From Gammaproteobacteria bacterium (GTDB taxonomy: Bacteria; Pseudomonadota; Gammaproteobacteria; Acidiferrobacterales; SZUA-150): a stretch of 30,823 nt of DNA. A model generated the notes under the pieces. It was not told where the DNA came from, made no database searches, and saw only the letters and a list, made by a program, of their open reading frames with translations. The stretch's first letter is position 1. Each line of letters begins with the position of its first letter. This document shows, in pieces, positions 8,800 through 16,218 of the stretch. A program made the position numbers and the translations under genes. The stretch lies in the NCBI GenBank assembly GCA_029880755.1, contig JAOUNW010000004.1, positions 1 through 30,823 of the forward strand, in the 5' to 3' direction.

Positions 8800-8894
8800 A
8801 GGAGGTATACTTATCGATAAAGCTACAAAAACCATGTAAAGGGCTGGAAGAAGATGCGACACTTACGATTTTTAATAATACTTCTTCCAGCCCT
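8800..8894 (+). promoter_or_regulatory. intercistronic hairpin masking the next ribosome binding site
   Basis: A perfect 14-bp inverted repeat (8840-8853 with 8881-8894, 27-nt loop) flanks the start of the triheme lipoprotein gene. The left arm, AGGGCTGGAAGAAG, contains the only Shine-Dalgarno candidate. The ATG at 8854 is the first loop codon, and the right arm is inside the signal-peptide codons. In the mRNA this would hide the ribosome site and reduce translation after the tetraheme gene. A strong AGGAGGT at 8800-8806, right after the preceding stop codon, has no start codon at normal distance and could serve as a standby site. Confidence 0.6.
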
Positions 8895-9450
8895 GGTTTT
8901 ATTGGTATCCTGCAACAAGGATACATTTTCCGTCTTCTTTGATATCCCCGAAACTGATCCGAACCCAACTGCGACTAGCGCAGCGAAACCGGCACCGACG
9001 ACCCCGGCCCCCGCTGCCGCCCAAACCTCCCCCAACTCCAGAGAACTACCCCCAGCCATCGAAAATGCGGCAGCCTGGGAGGTAGCCGAGAGAATGTTGC
9101 CCAAAAACAAGCTGGGCCAGCATGATTGGATGGAGGCAGTGCGTCAGTCGGTTATCAAGCCTAAAAGCGCCATTGGCGGCCCCCGGACCCCCAATTTTGT
9201 TTTTAAATTTGATTTTTATTTACCCGGGCCAACGCCCATGTTTGATGCTCTATTTCCACACTCGTCGCACACGCAGTGGCTGGACTGCTCGAGCTGCCAC
9301 CCGAAAATCTTCCGCTACCGGGGAACCAAGATCACTATGCAGGATATTCGGGAAAGAAAATACTGCGGCGTATGCCACGGGCCGGTGGCGTTTCCCGCGG
9401 ATGCCGACAATTGCGGCCGTTGCCATACCGCCATGATGCCGCCGGAGTAA
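8854..9450 (+). CDS. triheme c7-type cytochrome lipoprotein
   Basis: A 198-residue lipoprotein cytochrome. The signal sequence ends in LVSC with Cys20 as the lipid-modified residue. A Pro/Ala-rich tether (about 38-62) follows, then a C-terminal triheme domain with CXXCH at C145, C171 and C187. The mature chain has only three other histidines (H90, H136, H139), which gives complete bis-His ligation. The spacing matches the c(7)-type triheme family described from Geobacter (the 'nanowire_3heme' model, as I recall it). Lipid anchoring suggests a position at the inner face of the outer membrane, passing electrons to the barrel/filament. It overlaps no gene; the next cytochrome begins 5 bp downstream. 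Translation is probably damped by the hairpin described at 8800-8894. Confidence 0.88.
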   Translation: MRHLRFLIILLPALVLLVSCNKDTFSVFFDIPETDPNPTATSAAKPAPTTPAPAAAQTSPNSRELPPAIENAAAWEVAERMLPKNKLGQHDWMEAVRQSVIKPKSAIGGPRTPNFVFKFDFYLPGPTPMFDALFPHSSHTQWLDCSSCHPKIFRYRGTKITMQDIRERKYCGVCHGPVAFPADADNCGRCHTAMMPPE

Positions 9451-9455
9451 CGGAA

Positions 9456-9821
9456 ATGAAGAGACCACCATTCATCCTATCGATCATGTTCTTGCTAGTT
9501 GGCGCAGGTATTTTTATTGCCAGCAACTGGGTAATGGCGGCTCAAGGAGACATACAGGGGAACATTATTTTTGAAGGAAAAGGGTCGGCCAAAGAACTCC
9601 CCTCTTCCCATTTTCCTCACTGGCGGCACCGTATCCGGTATCGCTGTTCGGTGTGCCACGAAGAACTGTTCAGCATGGAACGCGGCGCGAATATAATGAG
9701 TATGGCTAAGTTCAAGCAGGGTGAATTCTGCGGAAAATGCCACAATGGTCAAGAGGCCTTTAATATTGAGTTTAATTCATGCAAACGCTGTCACAATCCA
9801 AAGGTCCAGGCCAAGCCTTAA
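9456..9821 (+). CDS. periplasmic triheme c7-type cytochrome
   Basis: A 121-residue small cytochrome. The hydrophobic leader is MKRPPFILSIMFLLVGAGIF with a probable cleavage site near VMA-A (residue 28-29). Hemes bind at C64 (CSVCH), C92 (CGKCH) and C109 (CKRCH). The remaining histidines are H52, H55 and H58, again exactly one per heme, clustered just before the first heme site as is usual in c7-type domains. It resembles the domain of the preceding lipoprotein, so the two probably arose by duplication. It likely carries electrons across the periplasm to the outer-membrane complex. I took the ATG at 9456, five bases after the previous stop, because the longer frame upstream only overlaps the preceding cytochrome gene. 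The SD (CGGAA) is weak, suggesting translational coupling. Confidence 0.88.
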   Translation: MKRPPFILSIMFLLVGAGIFIASNWVMAAQGDIQGNIIFEGKGSAKELPSSHFPHWRHRIRYRCSVCHEELFSMERGANIMSMAKFKQGEFCGKCHNGQEAFNIEFNSCKRCHNPKVQAKP

Positions 9822-11908
9822 ACCATGTTCTCCCGCTACGAGGACAATTTTGGGGTAAAGCCGGAGATCAAAATAATGCCTGTGCATGCCCACGACAGCG
9901 TTATTCTTTGCGGTATGGTAAATTTTCTGCCAGTATTCCGCCGCTATATCTGTCGGTATTAGCACTATCTATCTTGTTACTGTCTCCCATAAGCACCCGG
10001 GCCGAACAATGGTTTTTCTCAGACCCTCTGACCTGGGATGCACGCTTTACTTTTGACGGCAGGTGGCGCGATACGGAAGTCAGTCCTGGCAATACCCAGG
10101 GTTCCAGTGAAGTGCGCCACCGGGAACAGATAAGCTTGAGAAAAAAAATGCATTTCTTGGATCCTGGTCTGGCTACCCTGTCACTCAACGTGCGCCCTAT
10201 CATGGGTCAAAACGATTATGATTACATTGACGGTACAACAAGCCAAAACGATATTGAAACCTGGAATTATGGCGCCACGGCCAGTTTTCTGCATGGCGCG
10301 AAAGTCCCCGTCAGCATGGTTTTTGGTGTCGACCGCAATTCGGGCACAACGGACGGGGCGTTAGGAAGTCGCACTGACTATGATGCCAAAAATGAACAGG
10401 TTACCCTTAATATAAAGAATACACTCTTCCCTTCTTATATCGCTATTTCCAAACGAGAACAGGACCTGGTACAGGAATCGGGTTTTTTGACGACTCCTGT
10501 ATATACTCACGATAAAATAGACAGAAAAATCTACCGAGGCCATAATAATAATACAACGCTCAGCATTGAAGAACTGGAATACAAAGATCTTGTTAAAGAT
10601 CCTGTTTATGACCGCGACTACACTTATCAGAGGCAGAGTCTAAGCAACACTCTTTCCTGGGGAAAAGGAAGTCACGCCAATACCAGCGTGGATCACACCA
10701 AACAAAAAGACTTTGGCGCCTACGAACGATCCATGTTTAATGAGAATATCAAGCTGCAACATACTGAACGCTTTCATACAAGCTACCTCTATAATTACAA
10801 TAAGACAGAGCAGATTCTTGAGACCATCGCAACAAAAGGATATGCTGATATAAATTATCGTCTGTACACGAATCTGAATACCAAACTGGGATACCAGAAG
10901 CTGGTAAGCGATTATTCTCCTTACGGCGAGTCCACCACAAGCGGTCCAAGCTATGGTATTAGTTATATAAAGAAACTACCCTGGGACAACAGCTCCATTT
11001 CTTTTGGAGGAAGTGGAAGTCGGCTGACTACGGATACCGAAATAAAGACCACCTTACAGATCTATGTCAATCAACAAAATTTCGAGGTTCCCCCCAGTGG
11101 AACGATAACGTTACCCGTTAAATATGTTTTAACAGTACCAGCCACACTCATTACAGTATATCAAATAGGCGGCAGCATTTTAACGCTGGGAAGCGACTAC
11201 ACCATTTCTACAATTGGTGATTACACTGAAATAACATTAACTCCTGCGGCAGCAGCTGCGAATAGCAGTGTTAATATTAGTTATTATTTTCTACTGACCC
11301 CTCAGACTATAAGTTTTGATTCGACTCAAAATAGCCAATATCTTAATTTTGTCTACAATAATGTATTAGTCTATTTTAATCAGTCCAGAAGTAACCAGAG
11401 TAATATATCGTTCGGATTATCACCTTATACCGAGACGGAAACCAAGGATTCCAGAATCGGATTTCAATATAACCTGCATAGAAACCGTTTTACACTTGGG
11501 TTTGGCCTGGACAGTCATCATACCCAACTGGATGAATACAGCTCTCGAACAAAGTCTGCCAAGCAAAGTCTTGACTATCGCTTTAGCACATTAGTCAACC
11601 TTCTCCTCAGTGCTGCTGAAAGCGAATCCAGTACTACAATTTCAGAAGTCACATCCTTCAACGCTGATGCAAGCCTAAGAATAAGAGTACCTGCGAGTAA
11701 CCTGACTATCCGTCCTCACACAAGTTATTGGCACCAGGAAAACAATCTTGGCACGGATGATCGCTATTTAAACGCTGGCGTGGGTCTGGACTGGGTCTAT
11801 CACCTCATCACACTCAACGCCAGTTACGATAACAACCAATGGAGCGGTACAACTCGTAGCGATGAGGAAAACCGCGTGATGTTTACCGTTATAAGGAGAT
11901 CGAAGTGA
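9779..11908 (+). CDS. large outer-membrane beta-barrel (porin-cytochrome conduit candidate)
   Basis: A protein of up to 709 residues with a signal peptide ending near STRA-EQW, followed by long runs of alternating polar and aromatic residues typical of 20-plus-stranded barrels. It contains no CXXCH motif. Around residues 433-510 an Ig-like insert (pattern ILTLGSDYTI then TEITLTPAA then VNISYYF) interrupts the barrel. By context it would be the sheath through which cytochromes reach the surface, comparable in role to MtrB/ExtD-type barrels; sequence similarity to those is not evident by eye. The start is uncertain. The ATG at 9779 overlaps the previous gene by 43 bp and puts 43 odd residues before the signal peptide. 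A TTG at 9908 would give a normal signal peptide but lacks a clear SD. The gene is more AT-rich than its neighbours. Confidence 0.8.
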   Translation: MQTLSQSKGPGQALNHVLPLRGQFWGKAGDQNNACACPRQRYSLRYGKFSASIPPLYLSVLALSILLLSPISTRAEQWFFSDPLTWDARFTFDGRWRDTEVSPGNTQGSSEVRHREQISLRKKMHFLDPGLATLSLNVRPIMGQNDYDYIDGTTSQNDIETWNYGATASFLHGAKVPVSMVFGVDRNSGTTDGALGSRTDYDAKNEQVTLNIKNTLFPSYIAISKREQDLVQESGFLTTPVYTHDKIDRKIYRGHNNNTTLSIEELEYKDLVKDPVYDRDYTYQRQSLSNTLSWGKGSHANTSVDHTKQKDFGAYERSMFNENIKLQHTERFHTSYLYNYNKTEQILETIATKGYADINYRLYTNLNTKLGYQKLVSDYSPYGESTTSGPSYGISYIKKLPWDNSSISFGGSGSRLTTDTEIKTTLQIYVNQQNFEVPPSGTITLPVKYVLTVPATLITVYQIGGSILTLGSDYTISTIGDYTEITLTPAAAAANSSVNISYYFLLTPQTISFDSTQNSQYLNFVYNNVLVYFNQSRSNQSNISFGLSPYTETETKDSRIGFQYNLHRNRFTLGFGLDSHHTQLDEYSSRTKSAKQSLDYRFSTLVNLLLSAAESESSTTISEVTSFNADASLRIRVPASNLTIRPHTSYWHQENNLGTDDRYLNAGVGLDWVYHLITLNASYDNNQWSGTTRSDEENRVMFTVIRRSK

Positions 11909-12906
11909 GGTGGTTAATAGTGCTGGTGGCGCTCGCATTACTGGCAGGATGTGCCGGGCCATCGGTTACATCCGGCCAAAAGGCGCCGCAGGATGAGCTT
12001 GTCTGGCCCCCTCCGCCACAACCGGCACGCATCAAGTATAACCATGACTTTTCCTCACCCAAGGACCTGGGAATAAGAACTCCTCTGCTGTCACGTTTCT
12101 GGGGATGGATTTCCGGCAAGCAATCCGCTGAGCGCATGGTGCGACCCTACAGCATAGCCGCCAACCAGGAACTGATTGCCGTTGCCGACCCGGGAAGCAA
12201 AGCGCTGCATCTTTATAATAAAAAGAAAGGTACTTATAAAAATATCCGCAGAGCAGGCGACTCTGTCTTGGTGTCCCCCGTTGGTGTCGCCATAAGCGAG
12301 GATTATCTCTTCCTCTCTGATTCTGAAACAGAAAAAGTCTTTGTGCTGAACCATAACGGTGACTATATTTCCACGATTACGGACATGAAGCGGCCCACCG
12401 GATTGGCCTACGACTTCTTAAATCATCGTCTTTATGTGTCTGACACCTTAAATCACCAGGTCGTGGTATATAATGATAAAGGAGACAGGTTATTTACCAT
12501 CGGCGAACGCACCAAACAGAAAGGTGGCTTTAATTTTCCCAGTCACTTATTCATTGCCAATAACCGCCTTTACGTCAATGACACGATGAATTTTCGTATA
12601 CAGATTTTTGGCCTGGATGGAAAATATATTACCGCTTTTGGCAAGCACGGCGATGCATCGGGCCATTTTTCGCAACCAAAAGGTGTTGGTGTGGATAGCC
12701 GCGGCCACATCTATGTTGTCGATGCCATATTTCATCGTGTTCAGGTGTTTGACGAAAAAGGTCAATACCTGATCGCTTTCGGTAGCCAGGGAAAAGGTGC
12801 TGCTGAATTCTGGCTGCCTACCGGCCTATTTATTGTGCAGGATCGGATTTATGTGGCGGATTCTTATAACCGTCGTATACAGGTATTTGAATACGTCGGG
12901 GGATGA
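11905..12906 (+). CDS. NHL-repeat beta-propeller lipoprotein (paralog 2)
   Basis: A 333-residue lipoprotein starting with GTG, which overlaps the barrel stop codon (GTGA), with AAGGAG six bases upstream. The lipobox is LAGC with Cys16. A WPPPPQPARIKY segment matches the WPLPPEAPRIKY of the first propeller, and six NHL blades fill the remainder, ending RIQVFEYVGG. Compared with paralog 1 it has a shorter leader and lacks the polar tail. It is followed directly, with overlapping start and stop, by the large multiheme cytochrome. It probably has the same accessory role at the outer membrane as paralog 1, here for the second cytochrome. Confidence 0.88.
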   Translation: MRWLIVLVALALLAGCAGPSVTSGQKAPQDELVWPPPPQPARIKYNHDFSSPKDLGIRTPLLSRFWGWISGKQSAERMVRPYSIAANQELIAVADPGSKALHLYNKKKGTYKNIRRAGDSVLVSPVGVAISEDYLFLSDSETEKVFVLNHNGDYISTITDMKRPTGLAYDFLNHRLYVSDTLNHQVVVYNDKGDRLFTIGERTKQKGGFNFPSHLFIANNRLYVNDTMNFRIQIFGLDGKYITAFGKHGDASGHFSQPKGVGVDSRGHIYVVDAIFHRVQVFDEKGQYLIAFGSQGKGAAEFWLPTGLFIVQDRIYVADSYNRRIQVFEYVGG

Positions 12907-12914
12907 GGTGTAGC

Positions 12915-14753
12915 ATGAAAACGCGTTATCTTTTCTTGTTTCTTGGGCTTGTGATGTCAGGTGGACCGGTACTGGGAGCCTCTGATGTGACCAATACCCG
13001 TCATAATTTATCTGTTAGCGGCCCCGGTACCGTTAAGAGCACTACGGTTACCCAGATCTGCGTGTTCTGCCATACACCTCATGCCGCTATGGCTGATGCG
13101 CCCTTATGGAACCACACGCTACCAAGCGGGCAGACTTACACAATCTATAGCAGCACAACGCTCGATGCGTCGCCCGGTCAACCTACAGGAAAATCGGTCT
13201 TGTGCCTGGCCTGCCACGATGGCACGGTTGCACTGGGCGCTTTGGCCAACCCGCCAACAGGAGAAACCCTCGACGCAATATTGCAAAGCCCCATGAATCC
13301 CGCAGAACGAGGTTACCTGGGCACCGACTTGAGCGATGATCATCCCATCTCTTTTGTCTATGATAGTGGCCTGGTAGGCACCGATACCGAACTTGTCGAC
13401 CCAGCCAGCATTGGCTTGCCGCTAGATGGCAGTAACCTGGAATGCACCACTTGTCATGATCCCCACGAGGCGGACACCAAACCCTTTCTACGTCAATCCA
13501 CGGTAAACGGTACGCTATGCACAAGTTGCCATAACAAATCTGGCTGGAGCACTTCCAGCCATGCCACATCAACCGCCGTTTGGAATAATGTCGGCGCGAA
13601 TCCCTGGGCAAACCGACGCACGGAGTGGATTGGTGCCAACGTAGCGGAAAATGCCTGTCTGAATTGCCATACGCCGCATACTGCTGCGGCCGGCGCACGG
13701 CTCCAAAAATATCAGGAAGAAAATACCTGCCTTGCCTGCCACAATGGCAATACTGCATCAACTAACATACAAACGGATCTTGGCAAGACTGATAGCCACC
13801 CTGTGACAGTGACTCCCAATGCTAATCACGATTTTACGGCAAAGGAGGACCCACTTACTATGACTATCCACGCGGAGTGCCCGGATTGTCACAACCCGCA
13901 CACAGTGCAGACCGCCGATCCCATGATTTCATTCAATCCATTGAACCTGGCGCAAACCACGACCACACCGCCGCTGGCCAATGCCCGTATCCAGAATGTT
14001 CGGGGTCTTGATATCAACGGAAGTGTCATAAGCTCGGTGACCAACCAATATGAATTGTGCTTTAAGTGCCATGGGCTTCCTGCTAAAGGTCCTTGCGGTA
14101 GTGTCGTGACGACTGATCGCTGTGGCACCGCAACGGGTTGGAGCATGACACGACTTGATGGAATCTATAACATCCGCGATAAGCTGAACGCTAACAATCC
14201 TGCGCTAGTCTCCTGGCATCCGATTGTGACCAACAACCCGGCCAATAATTCGGAGGTTCCCAGCTTAAGAACGGATATACCACTGAATAAAACCAGCAGC
14301 CTAATCTATTGCACGGACTGCCATAACAGCGATGCCTCCCCCGCCGCAGGTGGTACCGGGCCTAATGGACCACACGGTTCCAATAATGAGGCCCTGCTGG
14401 CTCAGCGTTATAGTCTGGACCCAATCGTGCCTACCAGCGGCAGCGTGGATTTTGTACTGTGTTTCAAATGCCACTCTGAATCCGCCCTGCTGGTATCTCC
14501 GCTAAGCGGATTTTCGCATCAACGGCATATCAATACACGCACCAAGTCCTGTGTGAATTGTCATGACCCTCATGGATCACACAGTTATAATCACCTGATT
14601 AACTTCCAGACCAATTCCAGTTACACCGGTGGTCCCTATGTCATTGGCGCGACGGGCGGAAACCCGCAACCCATATTTCAGGATAATGGTAATTATACCG
14701 GTGCCTGTTGGCTGAACTGCCATGGCAATGCCCACAGCGGGAGGTCTTATTAA
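12915..14753 (+). CDS. about 12-heme cytochrome c with OmcE-like N-terminal module
   Basis: A 612-residue exported cytochrome. There are eleven CXXCH sites, at C49, C97, C177, C202, C248, C273, C323, C382, C466, C516 and C546. A CX3CH site (CWLNCH, C598-H603) near the C-terminus may bind a twelfth heme. The first about 210 residues repeat the layout of the tetraheme protein at 8112-8798: RHNLS, CVFCHTPH, PLWNH, CLACHDGT, DHPISF, CTTCHDPHE, LCTSCH. The rest resembles doubled-CXXCH multiheme cytochromes, with two non-heme Cys (394, 403) that could form a disulfide. I prefer the ATG at 12915 (SD GAGGTG four bases ahead, good signal peptide) over the ATG at 12903, which overlaps the propeller stop. 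It could cap or anchor a filament, or be an extracellular reductase. Confidence 0.85.
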   Translation: MKTRYLFLFLGLVMSGGPVLGASDVTNTRHNLSVSGPGTVKSTTVTQICVFCHTPHAAMADAPLWNHTLPSGQTYTIYSSTTLDASPGQPTGKSVLCLACHDGTVALGALANPPTGETLDAILQSPMNPAERGYLGTDLSDDHPISFVYDSGLVGTDTELVDPASIGLPLDGSNLECTTCHDPHEADTKPFLRQSTVNGTLCTSCHNKSGWSTSSHATSTAVWNNVGANPWANRRTEWIGANVAENACLNCHTPHTAAAGARLQKYQEENTCLACHNGNTASTNIQTDLGKTDSHPVTVTPNANHDFTAKEDPLTMTIHAECPDCHNPHTVQTADPMISFNPLNLAQTTTTPPLANARIQNVRGLDINGSVISSVTNQYELCFKCHGLPAKGPCGSVVTTDRCGTATGWSMTRLDGIYNIRDKLNANNPALVSWHPIVTNNPANNSEVPSLRTDIPLNKTSSLIYCTDCHNSDASPAAGGTGPNGPHGSNNEALLAQRYSLDPIVPTSGSVDFVLCFKCHSESALLVSPLSGFSHQRHINTRTKSCVNCHDPHGSHSYNHLINFQTNSSYTGGPYVIGATGGNPQPIFQDNGNYTGACWLNCHGNAHSGRSY

Positions 14754-16024
14754 TGAAACTTAAATTATTCATTGGCGCTTTTTTATCAATTGGAGTGTTA
14801 CTTCAGGTAACCGCGTCCACCATTACCGATTTCCCGGTATCCGTACGTTCCTCGCTGCAAAGCCTTCCAACAGTTGCCTATAATTCTGTCCACGACCAGT
14901 TCCTGATTACGTGGTCGGATGCGCGCTACAATTCCAAAACGGATGTGGATGTCTACGGACGACTGTTAAATGCCCAAGGCGAACCTGTATCGCAAGACAT
15001 CGTCATATCTAACCATAAGGGGGGACAGGGAGAATCAGCCGTCGCGTTTGATTCTGTTAATCAGAATTATCTCGTCGTCTGGTCAGACTGGCGTAATGCC
15101 GATAGCATCGATTCCGACATCTACGCTCAGTTGCTCAACTCCGATGGTAAGCCCATTGGCGCTAATTTCCCTATTACCAGCCTCAGAGTGTCACAGAAAC
15201 AGGCCACGGTAGCGTTTGACCCTGATAAACAGCGATTTCTCGTGGCCTGGAAAGACGATCGACTGGCGAATCATGAAAAACTGTTCGGTCGCTTTATTAG
15301 CCCACGAGGGGAACTACTGGAAGAAGAATTCCTGATTGCCAAAGGAGAAGGGAAACAGGATAAACCCTCTCTAGTTTATGACCAGAAACGCAAAAGGTTT
15401 CTGGTAGTCTGGCGCGATATCGTGGATGAAAAACAATACCTGTCCACCACGCTCGAAGGAAAAGGTATTTTTGCCGCTTTTGTTCAGCAGTCCAGTGGGA
15501 ACGCTAAACCCGGTATTCTAATTGATACGGAGGAAGATGCCTGCCTGCCTCCCTCCTTATATGCCGCCAGCTATTCTCCGGATGATGATTTATTCCTTGT
15601 TGTCTGGACCACCGCCCGTGACTACCAGAAAATGGGGTTGGACGTATTCGGCGCCCTGGTGAGGGCCAGCGATGGAAAACATATCGGCAAGGCGTTCCCC
15701 ATTGCAGTAAAAAAAGATTACCAGGAATTTCCTTCCGTCATTTTCGACCAAAAGCAAAAGCGCTTTTTGGTGGTATGGTATGACCTTCGCCGCGACCAAA
15801 CAGCAAAAAACATGGATATCTACGGGCGATACGTCTTTCCCAACGGAAAAATGTCAAAAGAATTTCTCATGACAGACCCCAGCCTGCCTGGAATCCGCCG
15901 CTTTCCTGCGATTGCCTACAGCGAAAAGAGTGCCACCGCCCTGCTGCTATGGGAAGACTCGAGAGAAAAGACTTCCACCAAAAACCACCAACGTATTTAC
16001 GCCAGGATCTTCCGCGGAAACTAG
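14753..16024 (+). CDS. secreted seven-repeat beta-propeller-like protein
   Basis: A 423-residue exported protein whose ATG shares a base with the stop of the 12-heme cytochrome (TAATG), with GGGAGG about 7 bases upstream. The signal peptide is MKLKLFIGAFLSIGVLLQVTAS. The mature part consists of seven repeats of about 55-60 residues. Each starts with a pattern like P-VAFD----RFLVVW-D-R and most continue with DIYGR or a similar stretch, a G-P or G-- turn and FPI. Seven such units suggest a seven-bladed propeller distinct from the NHL proteins. It has no heme motif or enzyme motif. As the last gene of the operon, before a terminator-like hairpin, it is probably an extracellular or periplasmic partner of the cytochrome system. 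I do not recognise the family by name. Confidence 0.8.
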   Translation: MKLKLFIGAFLSIGVLLQVTASTITDFPVSVRSSLQSLPTVAYNSVHDQFLITWSDARYNSKTDVDVYGRLLNAQGEPVSQDIVISNHKGGQGESAVAFDSVNQNYLVVWSDWRNADSIDSDIYAQLLNSDGKPIGANFPITSLRVSQKQATVAFDPDKQRFLVAWKDDRLANHEKLFGRFISPRGELLEEEFLIAKGEGKQDKPSLVYDQKRKRFLVVWRDIVDEKQYLSTTLEGKGIFAAFVQQSSGNAKPGILIDTEEDACLPPSLYAASYSPDDDLFLVVWTTARDYQKMGLDVFGALVRASDGKHIGKAFPIAVKKDYQEFPSVIFDQKQKRFLVVWYDLRRDQTAKNMDIYGRYVFPNGKMSKEFLMTDPSLPGIRRFPAIAYSEKSATALLLWEDSREKTSTKNHQRIYARIFRGN

Positions 16025-16040
16025 CCAGCGCAACCAATCA

Positions 16041-16081
16041 TAAACCGGGGTTGAAACAAAATATTATATGACCCCGGTTTA
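16041..16081 (+). terminator. hairpin at the end of the cytochrome operon
   Basis: A perfect 11-bp inverted repeat (TAAACCGGGGT at 16041-16051 with 16071-16081, 19-nt loop) begins 16 bases after the last stop codon of the operon. There is no clear U-tract, so it is either a weak intrinsic terminator or an mRNA-stabilising hairpin. Confidence 0.5.
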
Positions 16082-16218
16082 GCAGCCCGTCCATAGATTT
16101 TTCCGATCAGGATAAATAGAAAATTTCATTGCGGTTACGACTTCCCAAGCAGAAGGAAGAGGCGTAACAATAGTCGGTGCCCACCAATATCGCCTTGGGC
16201 GCAAGAGGTCCGCGTTCC

